Below, in pieces: positions 18,628-26,729 of a stretch of 64,000 bases of DNA. The notes below the pieces were generated by a model. It saw only the letters and a program-made list of their open reading frames with translations. It ran no database searches and was not told where the DNA came from. Numbering within the stretch: the stretch's first letter is position 1; every line of letters begins with the position of its first letter. The stretch comes from Rhodoferax fermentans. Lineage in GTDB: Bacteria; Pseudomonadota; Gammaproteobacteria; Burkholderiales; Burkholderiaceae_C. A program made the translations under genes and the position numbers. The stretch is from the NCBI RefSeq assembly GCF_002017865.1, contig NZ_MTJN01000002.1:992001-1056000 (forward strand), given 5' to 3'.

Positions 18628-19765
18628 TCTGAGCTGGATTTTGTTGGGCCTGCCGCTGGCCTTTGCAATGGGGTGGTTGGCTTCGCGTTTTGATTTGCGC
18701 CAAATTCGTCTGGAAAACCGACAGGCGCCTAAGGCCTACTTCCGGGGGCTTAACTACCTGCTCAATGAACAGCAGGACCAAGCCATTGACGCCTTCATCG
18801 AAGCCGTCCAAAAAGACCCGGACACCTCTGAGTTGCACTTTGCATTGGGCAACCTGTTTCGTCGTCGTGGTGAATACGAACGCGCGGTACGGGTGCATGA
18901 ACACCTGATGTCACGCGGTGACCTGAGCCAGGCCGACCGGCATCGGGCACAACACGCACTGGCGCTGGACTTCCTCAAGGCAGGGCTGCTGGACCGCGCC
19001 GAAGACGCGCTCAACAAACTCGAAGGCACAGCCTTTGAGACCGAGGCCCGGCTGGCCTTGCTGGCCAACTACGAACGCAGCCGCGACTGGGCATTGGCAG
19101 CCCAGGTGGCCCACAAACTTGAGAGCGCCAACCAAGGCAGCTTCCACCAGCGCCTGGCACATTACCTGTGCGAGCAGGCTGCGGACGATCTGGCGCATGG
19201 TCGGGTGGATGCCGCACGCGTCCACCTTGAAGAAGCGGTGAACAAGGCGCCGGACGCAGCACGTGCTCGCATGGCACTGGCGCAACTCCAGGCCAACGTC
19301 GGTGATTTGGCTGGTGCACAACAAACACTGCTCGACGCCATGACACACGCGCCGACAGCCATCCCCTTGATAGCCGGCCCGCTGGCAGACATCGCACTGC
19401 GACTGGGCAACGTTCAGCAGGCGCTGGACCGGCTGCAAACACTTTATGAGCAGCAAGCCTCGCTGGATGTCCTGGATGCGATTGTTCGACTGACTGCCGA
19501 CACCGCTGGCGCCGAGCGCAACCTGTATGCCCGTCACCTGGCGCAAGAGCCTTCGCTGGTCGCGGCCACCCGCTGGATTGCTGGCGAGAAGTTTGAAGAC
19601 GAGCAGTTTCACCCCCAGGTGCAACGCGCTCTTGACCATGCCATCAAACCCCTGTTGCGTTACCGATGCGCCGCCTGCGGTTTTGAGGCCACACAGCATT
19701 TTTGGCAGTGCCCCGGTTGCCAGACCTGGGACAGTTACCCCGCAAGGCGGGTAGAAGAACTATGA
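18617..19765 (+). CDS. lapB: Lipopolysaccharide assembly protein LapB (TPR protein)
   Basis: 382 residues. An N-terminal membrane anchor (~1-20), a long stack of TPR motifs (~50-330; e.g. YLLNEQQDQAIDAFIEAVQ, LHFALGNLFRRRGEYERAV) and a C-terminal rubredoxin-type zinc/iron site with two CxxC pairs (CAACGF and CPGC). All three parts match E. coli LapB/YciM, which docks FtsH and LPS synthesis enzymes at the inner membrane. It overlaps lapA at the 5' end and rfaE1 (ATGA) at the 3' end. Confidence 0.93.
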   Translation: MEFSLSWILLGLPLAFAMGWLASRFDLRQIRLENRQAPKAYFRGLNYLLNEQQDQAIDAFIEAVQKDPDTSELHFALGNLFRRRGEYERAVRVHEHLMSRGDLSQADRHRAQHALALDFLKAGLLDRAEDALNKLEGTAFETEARLALLANYERSRDWALAAQVAHKLESANQGSFHQRLAHYLCEQAADDLAHGRVDAARVHLEEAVNKAPDAARARMALAQLQANVGDLAGAQQTLLDAMTHAPTAIPLIAGPLADIALRLGNVQQALDRLQTLYEQQASLDVLDAIVRLTADTAGAERNLYARHLAQEPSLVAATRWIAGEKFEDEQFHPQVQRALDHAIKPLLRYRCAACGFEATQHFWQCPGCQTWDSYPARRVEEL

Positions 19766-20694
19766 CCACAATAACCAAACAACAATTGAGCCAGGCCCGT
19801 GTCCTGGTGGTGGGTGATGTGATGCTGGACCGCTACTGGTACGGTGCGGTAGACCGCATCAGCCCCGAAGCCCCGGTGCCGGTGGTGCGTGTCACCCGCG
19901 AAGACGAGCGCATGGGTGGCGCCGCCAATGTGGCCTATAACTTGGTCACACTGGGGACGCAATCATCCTTGCTGACGGTGGTGGGCAACGATGAAGCCAG
20001 CCACAAACTCGAAGCTCTGGTCGCAGGTACCGGCATCCAGGCACATTTTGGACGCGACACCGAACTCAAAACCACGGTCAAATTGCGTGTGATTGGCCGT
20101 CAGCAACAGCTGTTGCGCATGGACTTCGAAAACACCCCTCAAACCGAGATCCTGGCCTCGCAAACCGCTGCCTTCATCGGCCTGCTGCCCCAGCAGGATG
20201 CGGTGCTGTTCTCGGACTACGGCAAAGGGGGGCTAGCCCATGTCAGCGACATGATTGCACGCGCTCGTGCTGCGGGCAAGCCGATCCTGATCGACCCCAA
20301 GGGCACAGACTATTCACGCTACCAGGGCGCCACGGTGATCACCCCCAACAAGGCGGAGCTGCAGCAGGTCATCGGCCACTGGCACAACGAAGCCGACTTG
20401 ACCAGCAAAGCCCAAACTCTGCGTGAACAACTTGGCCTGCAAGCCCTGTTACTCACCCGCAGTGAAGAAGGCATGACCTTGTTCGATGCCCAGGGGCAGA
20501 TCAGCGTCAGCGCGCAAGCGCGTGAGGTGTTTGATGTCACTGGTGCTGGCGACACCGTGATCGCCACCATGGCGGCGATGGTCGCGGCTGGCATGAGCCT
20601 GCGTGACGCCTTGCCCTTGGCCAACCGGGCGGGTGGTGTGGTGGTGGGCAAGTTTGGCACCGCTACCGTTTCTTACGAGGAGTTGTTTGTATGA
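19762..20694 (+). CDS. rfaE1: D-glycero-beta-D-manno-heptose-7-phosphate kinase (HldE N-terminal domain only)
   Basis: 310 residues from ATG 19762, which overlaps the lapB stop as ATGA. A PfkB-family sugar kinase: [26 protein letters not shown] split across the substrate-binding start, [10 protein letters not shown], and the anion-hole/catalytic motif [15 protein letters not shown]. The cytidylyl/adenylyltransferase half of E. coli HldE is absent, so the separate RfaE2 must be encoded elsewhere. It makes the heptose-1,7-bisphosphate used for LPS inner core. Confidence 0.94.
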   Translation: MTTITKQQLSQARVLVVGDVMLDRYWYGAVDRISPEAPVPVVRVTREDERMGGAANVAYNLVTLGTQSSLLTVVGNDEASHKLEALVAGTGIQAHFGRDTELKTTVKLRVIGRQQQLLRMDFENTPQTEILASQTAAFIGLLPQQDAVLFSDYGKGGLAHVSDMIARARAAGKPILIDPKGTDYSRYQGATVITPNKAELQQVIGHWHNEADLTSKAQTLREQLGLQALLLTRSEEGMTLFDAQGQISVSAQAREVFDVTGAGDTVIATMAAMVAAGMSLRDALPLANRAGGVVVGKFGTATVSYEELFV

Positions 20695-21716
20695 CCCGAA
20701 TCGTCGTCACCGGTGCAGCCGGATTTATTGGTAGCAACATCATCAAGGGGCTCAACGCCCGCGGCCTGACCGACATCATCGCCGTGGATGACCTGACACA
20801 AGGCGACAAGTTCCGCAACATCGCTGACCTACAGATTGCCGACTATGTCGACGCCGACGTGTTCTACGACAACTATGCAGAAGGCGCCTACGGGCAGGTG
20901 GAGGCCATCTTCCACGAAGGTGCTTGCAGCGACACCATGGAAAGCAATGGCAAGTACATGATGCAAAACAACTTTGCCACCTCGCTGCAGCTCTACCATG
21001 CCTGCCAAAAACGTGGCGCCAGGCTGCTCTACGCTTCCAGCGCCGCCACCTACGGCGGTTCGGACACCTTCCGTGAAGAGCCCGCCTTTGAGGCACCGCT
21101 CAACGTTTATGGTTACTCCAAGCTGCTGTTTGACCAACGCATGCGCCGCGAATGTGGCTTGCAATTCGAACGTGCTTTTGCCGGCAAAACCATGCAGGTG
21201 GTGGGTTTCCGCTACTTCAATGTCTATGGCCCGCGTGAGCAACACAAGGGTCGTATGGCCAGCGTGGCATTTCACCAGTTCAACCAGTTTCGCTCTGAGG
21301 GTCGCGTCAAGCTGTTTGACGAATACGGTGGTTATGCGGCCGGTGCACAAATGCGCGACTTCGTCTTCATCGACGACGTGGTGGCGGTCAACCTGTGGTT
21401 TTTTGACCATCCGGGTATCTCGGGCATTTTTAACCTGGGCACCGGTCGTGCACAGCCGTTCAACGATGTGGCCAGCTCGGTGGTCAACAGCCTGCGCGAG
21501 TTGGACAACTTGCCCGCCTTGTCGCTGCCAGAGCTGGTGAGCCAGGGCCTGCTGGAGTACATCCCCTTCCCGGACGCGCTGCGTGGCAAATACCAGTGTT
21601 ACACCCAGGCCGACCTGACAGCGCTGCGGGCTGTGGGTTGTAACCACCAGTTCGCCGATGTGCAAACCGGTGTGGCGAGCTACGTGAAGTCACGAGTGCA
21701 AACGGGTCAGAGCTGA
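20691..21716 (+). CDS. hldD: ADP-L-glycero-D-manno-heptose 6-epimerase
   Basis: 341 residues; an extended SDR enzyme that epimerises ADP-heptose at C6 for LPS core. The Rossmann motif [20 protein letters not shown] opens the protein, with catalytic SSAATYG and YGYSK (Tyr-x3-Lys), plus [20 protein letters not shown], diagnostic of HldD. The start overlaps rfaE1 by ATGA. It completes the LPS part of the operon. Confidence 0.96.
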   Translation: MTRIVVTGAAGFIGSNIIKGLNARGLTDIIAVDDLTQGDKFRNIADLQIADYVDADVFYDNYAEGAYGQVEAIFHEGACSDTMESNGKYMMQNNFATSLQLYHACQKRGARLLYASSAATYGGSDTFREEPAFEAPLNVYGYSKLLFDQRMRRECGLQFERAFAGKTMQVVGFRYFNVYGPREQHKGRMASVAFHQFNQFRSEGRVKLFDEYGGYAAGAQMRDFVFIDDVVAVNLWFFDHPGISGIFNLGTGRAQPFNDVASSVVNSLRELDNLPALSLPELVSQGLLEYIPFPDALRGKYQCYTQADLTALRAVGCNHQFADVQTGVASYVKSRVQTGQS

Positions 21717-21849
21717 AACTGCCGGATTGATACAAATTTGCGACAGCGTTTTCTGAGGTGCGGTTTTACACTGCTTGCGTGAATGCTGTGCCCTCTGGCA
21801 CCCACACAGCGTCACCTTGTCTCGTCAACCAAGCTCAGGAGGACTCATC

Positions 21850-22194
21850 ATGCTGAAGAAAATTTTGGCCCTGGGGGCCATGTTGTATGCAGCTGCAAGC
21901 TTTGCCGCTGTGGATGTCAACAAAGCCACCGCTGCCGAGCTGGACAGCATCAAAGGTATTGGACCGGGCATTTCCACCAGAATCCTGGACGAGCGCAAAA
22001 AAGGCAACTTCAAGGATTGGACAGATTTCATGGATCGTGTCCAAGGTGTGGGGGAAGGCAACGCTGCCAAATTTTCAAAAGAAGGTTTGACCGTCAATGG
22101 TGAAGCCTTCAAGGCGACAATGCCCACCGCCAAAAAAGCCGAAAGCAAGAAAACTGACGCGGCCCAAGCAGGCGCCAGCGCCGCCAAAAAATAG
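21850..22194 (+). CDS. ComEA-like helix-hairpin-helix protein
   Basis: 114 residues with a Sec signal peptide (MLKKILALGAMLYAAASFA) and a short helix-hairpin-helix module (VDVNKATAAELDSIKGIGPG, then VQGVGEGNAAKF). The tail is Lys/Ala-rich. ComEA proteins bind incoming double-stranded DNA in the periplasm during natural transformation; stand-alone short versions are common in Burkholderiales and their role is less certain. The ATG at 21850 has a strong AGGAGG upstream; an in-frame ATG at 21775 is rejected. A terminator follows. Confidence 0.85.
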   Translation: MLKKILALGAMLYAAASFAAVDVNKATAAELDSIKGIGPGISTRILDERKKGNFKDWTDFMDRVQGVGEGNAAKFSKEGLTVNGEAFKATMPTAKKAESKKTDAAQAGASAAKK

Positions 22195-22213
22195 GCCTCA
22201 GCCCTGGCTCACC

Positions 22214-22243
22214 AACAACCCGCTTCGGCGGGTTTTGTTTTTT
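22214..22243 (+). terminator. Terminator after the comEA-like gene
   Basis: AACCCGC-TTCG-GCGGGTT with a T-rich tail (TTGTTTTTT). It sits between convergent genes. Confidence 0.85.
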
Positions 22244-22260
22244 AGAAAGCCACAGCCCAC

Positions 22261-24321
22261 TCACGCCCGGATACCTGCCCCGGCCTCAGCCAGTTTTCGG
22301 TACAAGGTCTGGCGGCTGATGCCCAGTCGCCGCGCCGCCTGGGACACATTGCCCGAACTGGCGTCGAGCGCCTGGTGAATGGCCTGGCGAGACAAGGCCT
22401 GCAGGTTATGCAACAAGGTCACGTTGCCGGACTCGGTGGTGCTTGCTGCAGCGTTCTGAACCCGGGCTGGGGACCCTGGCACGGCTGGCACTGGGCCAGC
22501 TGCCACCCCGTCTGGCACATGCAGCGTATGTTGCAAGTCTTCCAACAAATCGTCGGGCAGGTGGTCCCAGCTGATGCAGTCCTCGTGTGTACCCAGCATG
22601 GCACAGGCGGTGCGCAAGGCATTGGCGTACTGGCGCAGGTTGCCAGGCCAGTTGTGCTGGCAAAAACGCGCCAACACATCTGGCGCCACAGACACCCGGT
22701 GCCCCGGGCTCAGGTCAGCCAACAGACGCTCGGTCAACATCACAAAATCTGTTCGCTCGCGCAGCGGCGGCAACAACACCGTCAGCCCGTTGATGCGGTA
22801 ATACAGGTCGTTGCGAAAACGACCAGCAGCGGCTTCTTCACGCAGTTTGTGATGGCTGGCACAGATCAGGGCAAAGTCCACCGCCACCGGCTGGCCACCA
22901 CCCAGAGGCGTCACCTGACGCTCCTGCAGCACCCGCAGCAAACGCGCCTGCAGGCCCAGCGGCATATCACCAATCTCGTCCAGAAACAGTGTGCCACTCT
23001 GGGCTTCACGCAGGCGCCCGACACTGCCCTCGCGCCGTGCGCCGGTGAAGGCACCCGGGGTGTAACCAAACAACTCGGCCTCGATCAGATTCTCCGGAAC
23101 AGCAGCACAATTGATAGCAACAAACGCTTTATTTTTGCGGGGTCCGCTGTCATGAGAGGCTCTGGCAAACAGCTCTTTGCCAACCCCGGACTCCCCCTGA
23201 ATCAGCACCGGTATGGGTTTGTCCAACACCCGCCGGACCTTGTCGGCGGCACTACGCCAGCGCAGGTCACCAGTATCCAGGCTGTGCAGGGCATCCCTCA
23301 GGGGGGGCGCGCTGGACACCGGTTGTGGCAGCACCGAGACACAGGTCGGCAACGTATGTTGCACCAGGACATACAAGCCACTGCCATCGAGCTGACGCAC
23401 CTGGGTGGGCTGCCCGGGGCGTCGCTTGTGGCGGGACAACAACTCGGCCAGCGGAACTTCCAGCCGCTGGTTCAGCTGGACCGCACCGAGGTCGGCGCGA
23501 CTGAGTTTGAACCAAGCCATGGCAGCGCGGTTGGCCCCAACCAGCCAGCCGTCTTCGGACAGCAGCACAATGCCTTCGGCGATGCTGCCAATACCTTCCA
23601 GCTGGGCATGGACATGCAGGCGGATGTGGCGCTGGCAGGTACTGATGATCAGGCGGTTTTCAATCATGCGTGAAGCCATGCCCACCAAACCCAGCGTGTG
23701 CGGGTGGCGGCTGCGCTGGTCCCCCGAGATGTCCAGCACCCCCAGCAGCTCAGCCTGCGCCGACAAAATGGGCACGGCGGTGCAGGTCAGAAACTCGTTG
23801 CGCTCCAGAAAGTGCTCGGCACCGTGGATCTCCACCCCACTGGCCTCCACCAAAGCGGTACCAATCGCGTTGGTACCCCGCTGCTGCTCATGCCAGTTGG
23901 CACCACATGACAAGGCCACACGCTCGGCCCGGCTCAGAAAGTCGGCATGCCCCAGCGTGTGGACCAGGGTGCCGCGCTGGTCCGCCAGGATCACCATGCC
24001 CTGGGTGTGGCGCACCTGCTCAAACAGGTGCGCCATCACCGGACGCGAATGCGCGAGTAACTCGTGGTTGGAGGCCATGGTGTGCAGCAGTTCGGCACCG
24101 CTGCTGTGCTCAGACTCCGGCACCCGCCCCGCAGGCAGCGAGCCAGCCGCCAGACTGCGCCGCCAGGAGCGCGCCACGCGTTCATCCAGACCACCGGGCG
24201 GGCAGTCACCATGTTCCAGCAAATGCAGGCGTGCCTGGCGCAAGGCCACGGCAGTGGGGGGTGTTCGCACGTTGTCTCCTGGGCGGACTGAAGTCCACTC
24301 TCTGGTTGTCGTCAGGGCCAT
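22261..24321 (-). CDS. AcoR-type sigma54-dependent transcriptional activator
   Basis: 686 residues from ATG 24321; an upstream in-frame ATG at 24555 would run through the shared promoter region. Order: N-terminal helical region (ERVARSWRRSLAAG), a GAF sensor domain (~60-210, GTNAIGTALVEASGVEIHG), a PAS-like segment (~215-330), an AAA+ domain (~350-590: Walker A GESGVGKELFA, the sigma54 contact motif GAFTGA, Walker B LFLDEIGDMPL) and a Fis-type helix-turn-helix (SQAARRLGISRQTLYRKL). AcoR senses acetoin/aldehydes in relatives. It is divergent from an aldehyde dehydrogenase gene that has a -24/-12 promoter, so that gene is the likely target. Confidence 0.88.
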   Translation of the reverse strand: MALTTTREWTSVRPGDNVRTPPTAVALRQARLHLLEHGDCPPGGLDERVARSWRRSLAAGSLPAGRVPESEHSSGAELLHTMASNHELLAHSRPVMAHLFEQVRHTQGMVILADQRGTLVHTLGHADFLSRAERVALSCGANWHEQQRGTNAIGTALVEASGVEIHGAEHFLERNEFLTCTAVPILSAQAELLGVLDISGDQRSRHPHTLGLVGMASRMIENRLIISTCQRHIRLHVHAQLEGIGSIAEGIVLLSEDGWLVGANRAAMAWFKLSRADLGAVQLNQRLEVPLAELLSRHKRRPGQPTQVRQLDGSGLYVLVQHTLPTCVSVLPQPVSSAPPLRDALHSLDTGDLRWRSAADKVRRVLDKPIPVLIQGESGVGKELFARASHDSGPRKNKAFVAINCAAVPENLIEAELFGYTPGAFTGARREGSVGRLREAQSGTLFLDEIGDMPLGLQARLLRVLQERQVTPLGGGQPVAVDFALICASHHKLREEAAAGRFRNDLYYRINGLTVLLPPLRERTDFVMLTERLLADLSPGHRVSVAPDVLARFCQHNWPGNLRQYANALRTACAMLGTHEDCISWDHLPDDLLEDLQHTLHVPDGVAAGPVPAVPGSPARVQNAAASTTESGNVTLLHNLQALSRQAIHQALDASSGNVSQAARRLGISRQTLYRKLAEAGAGIRA

Positions 24322-24383
24322 GGTGACCAGGCCCACGCGTTCATGCAGCAGGAAGTGTATTGCATGGCCAGGGTGCTCGTCAG

Positions 24384-24411
24384 ACCTGTCACCTTGAGGA
24401 ACACCTGTCAC
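24384..24411. promoter_or_regulatory. Direct repeat ACCTGTCAC, candidate enhancer for the AcoR-type activator
   Basis: Two exact copies of ACCTGTCAC (24384-24392 and 24403-24411), 19 bp apart start to start, lie about 100-130 bp upstream of the -24 element of the aldehyde dehydrogenase promoter. The spacing puts them on nearly the same DNA face. Confidence 0.45.
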
Positions 24412-24510
24412 ATTTTGGTACACCTCCTGGCCCCACGGACAACGCTGACACCGCGCACCCACGAAGACATTTTTCAATGAAATCAACCACTTGAGTTGAC
24501 TCCACTGATC

Positions 24511-24526
24511 TGGCACGCGACTTGAT
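24511..24526 (+). promoter_or_regulatory. Sigma54 (-24/-12) promoter of the aldehyde dehydrogenase gene
   Basis: TGGCACGCGACTTGAT fits TGGCAC-N5-TTGCW with one mismatch at the -12 C. It lies 58 nt upstream of the start codon. Confidence 0.75.
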
Positions 24527-24583
24527 AGACCCAGCTTGCCGCAAGGCAATTTCATTCACAAAGACACATAAAGAGGACACAAG

Positions 24584-26104
24584 ATGATTTATGCCGCTCC
24601 CGGCTCGGCCGGTGCCAAACACAACTTCAAAGCACGTTATGACAACTTCATCGGTGGCAAATTTGTTCCGCCGGTCAAGGGCCAGTACTTTGACGTGGCC
24701 ACACCCATCACCGGCAAGCCCTACACCCAGGTGGCCCGCTCTGGCGCCGAAGACATTGAGCTGGCGCTGGACGCCGCCCACGCCGCCGCAGACGCCTGGG
24801 GCAAGACCGATGCTGCCACCCGCTCCAACATCTTATTGAAAATTGCCGACCGCCTAGAAGCCAATCTGGAGCTGCTGGCCTACGTCGAAACAGTGGACAA
24901 CGGCAAACCGATCCGCGAAACCCTCAACGCCGACATTCCGCTGACCATCGACCATTTCCGCTACTTTGCTGGTTGCCTGCGCTCACAAGAGGGTGGCATC
25001 AGCGAGATTGACGAAAACACCATGGCCTACCACATCCATGAACCCCTGGGTGTGGTGGGTCAGATCATTCCCTGGAACTTCCCGATCCTGATGGCAGCCT
25101 GGAAACTGGCGCCAGCCATTGGTGCGGGCAACTGTGTGGTGCTCAAACCGGCCGAGTCCACCCCGGTCAGCATCCTGGTGCTGGCCGAGCTGATTGCCGA
25201 CATTCTTCCTCCGGGTGTGCTCAACATCGTCAACGGTTATGGTCGTGAAGCGGGCATGCCGCTGGCCAACAGCAAGCGCATTGCCAAGATCGCGTTCACC
25301 GGCTCCACCACCACCGGTCGGGTGATTGCCCAGGCAGCTGCCAACAATCTGATCCCGGCCACGCTGGAGCTCGGTGGCAAGTCGCCCAACATCTTTTTTG
25401 CCGACGTGATGGACCAGGATGACGGTTTTCTGGACAAAGCCATTGAAGGCCTGGTCTTGTTCGCCTTCAACCAGGGTGAGGTGTGCACCTGCCCGTCACG
25501 CGCGCTGATTCAGGAGTCGATCTACGACAAGTTCATGGAAAAGGCCTTGAAACGCGTCGCCGCCATCAAACAAGGCAGCCCGCTCGACACCGACACCATG
25601 ATGGGGGCACAAGCCTCGCAGATCCAGATGGACAAGATCGAGTCCTACCTCAAACTCGGCAAGGAAGAAGGCGCACAGGTGCTGATTGGTGGAGGGCGTG
25701 CCCAGATGGACGGGGATTTGTCCGGTGGTTATTACATCCAGCCCACGCTGTTCAAGGGCCACAACAAGATGCGCATCTTCCAAGAGGAAATCTTTGGCCC
25801 GGTACTGGCCGTGACCACCTTCAAGGACGAGGCCGAAGCGCTGGCCATTGCCAACGACACCTTGTACGGCCTGGGTGCCGGTGTCTGGAGCCGCAACGGC
25901 AACGTCGCCTATCGCATGGGCCGTGCCATCAAGGCCGGACGGGTGTGGACCAATTGTTACCACGCCTACCCGGCGCACGCCGCTTTTGGGGGGTACAAGG
26001 AGTCGGGCATTGGTCGTGAAACCCACAAGATCATGCTGGACCATTACCAGCAGACCAAGAACCTGCTCGTGAGCTACAGCGAGAAAAAGCTGGGCTTCTT
26101 CTAA
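24584..26104 (+). CDS. NAD-dependent aldehyde dehydrogenase (AldB/ExaC/AcoD type)
   Basis: 506 residues. Oxidises acetaldehyde or related short aldehydes to acids. [16 protein letters not shown] is the NAD-binding region, [11 protein letters not shown] holds the general-base Glu, and the catalytic Cys is in [14 protein letters not shown] (about residue 305). The N-terminal [10 protein letters not shown] and CTCPSR place it with acetoin/ethanol-linked AldB/ExaC/AcoD enzymes. The sigma54 promoter, the divergent AcoR-type activator and the downstream DUF779 gene are the usual context for this subfamily. Confidence 0.93.
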   Translation: MIYAAPGSAGAKHNFKARYDNFIGGKFVPPVKGQYFDVATPITGKPYTQVARSGAEDIELALDAAHAAADAWGKTDAATRSNILLKIADRLEANLELLAYVETVDNGKPIRETLNADIPLTIDHFRYFAGCLRSQEGGISEIDENTMAYHIHEPLGVVGQIIPWNFPILMAAWKLAPAIGAGNCVVLKPAESTPVSILVLAELIADILPPGVLNIVNGYGREAGMPLANSKRIAKIAFTGSTTTGRVIAQAAANNLIPATLELGGKSPNIFFADVMDQDDGFLDKAIEGLVLFAFNQGEVCTCPSRALIQESIYDKFMEKALKRVAAIKQGSPLDTDTMMGAQASQIQMDKIESYLKLGKEEGAQVLIGGGRAQMDGDLSGGYYIQPTLFKGHNKMRIFQEEIFGPVLAVTTFKDEAEALAIANDTLYGLGAGVWSRNGNVAYRMGRAIKAGRVWTNCYHAYPAHAAFGGYKESGIGRETHKIMLDHYQQTKNLLVSYSEKKLGFF

Positions 26105-26123
26105 CCCTGCGCCACTTGGTGCA

Positions 26124-26160
26124 CAACAGACAAGGGGCGGGCAGCTGCCCCTGTCTGTTG
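26124..26160 (+). other. Hairpin between the aldehyde dehydrogenase and DUF779 genes
   Basis: CAACAGACA(A)GGGGC pairs with GCCCCTGTCTGTTG around a short loop. There is no T-tract. It probably acts as an mRNA-stability or partial-termination hairpin inside a two-gene operon. Confidence 0.5.
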
Positions 26161-26191
26161 GCAAAGATCGCCACCACCACAAGGAGTTGTT

Positions 26192-26575
26192 TTGGTCAAC
26201 AAAGTCATCGCCACACCCGCCGCACTCGAACTCATCGCGTTCCTGAAAACCAAACACGGTCCGGCGCTGATGTTTCACCAATCGGGTGGCTGCTGCGACA
26301 ACAGCGCCGCCAATTGCTTTCTGCCTGGAGAAATCACCATGGGTGCCGGTGATGTGTACCTGGGTGACATCGGCGGCTGCCCGTTCTACATGGGCAAAGC
26401 GCAATACGACTACTGGCAACATACCCAGCTCATCATCGACGTGCTCGAAGGCCAAAGCGGCAACTTCTCGCTCGAAAGCCCAGAGGGCAAGTCCTTTCAT
26501 ACCCGCTCACGGGTGTTCACACCCGCTGAACTGGCCGAGCTGGGCATCGCGGCGCCGACTGCGCCGATGCCATAA
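26192..26575 (+). CDS. DUF779 family protein
   Basis: 127 residues. The only plausible start is a TTG at 26192, with AAGGAG six nt upstream. Conserved features are HQSGGCCDNSAANCF, a Cys-rich segment that could bind metal, and GDVYLGDIGGCPFYMG. The biochemical function is unknown. DUF779 genes regularly follow AldB/ExaC-type aldehyde dehydrogenases, as here, so a role in aldehyde oxidation is implied by context only. Confidence 0.85.
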   Translation: MVNKVIATPAALELIAFLKTKHGPALMFHQSGGCCDNSAANCFLPGEITMGAGDVYLGDIGGCPFYMGKAQYDYWQHTQLIIDVLEGQSGNFSLESPEGKSFHTRSRVFTPAELAELGIAAPTAPMP

Positions 26576-26617
26576 CACGGCGGCCCAGCGTGTCGGCCCC
26601 ACAACACTTCACTATCC

Positions 26618-26660
26618 ATAGCAACATGCCCTTTCAAAATAAGGGCTTGAGGCAAAAAAC
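26618..26660. repeat. Dispersed palindromic element after the DUF779 gene
   Basis: Forward copy: ATAGC-AACATG-CCCTTTCAAAATAAGGG-CTTGAGGC, followed by an A-rich run. Confidence 0.85.
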
Positions 26661-26729
26661 ACGCCAAACCGTGCAAACGTCACGGCTGCGTGGTTGTACC
26701 AAGTCGCGGGCTGGCGTTAGCATGCTTTC

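Noticed and set aside
23095-23135. AT-rich GATAGC-like patch in the AcoR-type gene
   Set aside because: It encodes the conserved FVAINCAAVPE block of sigma54 activators and lacks the palindromic arms.
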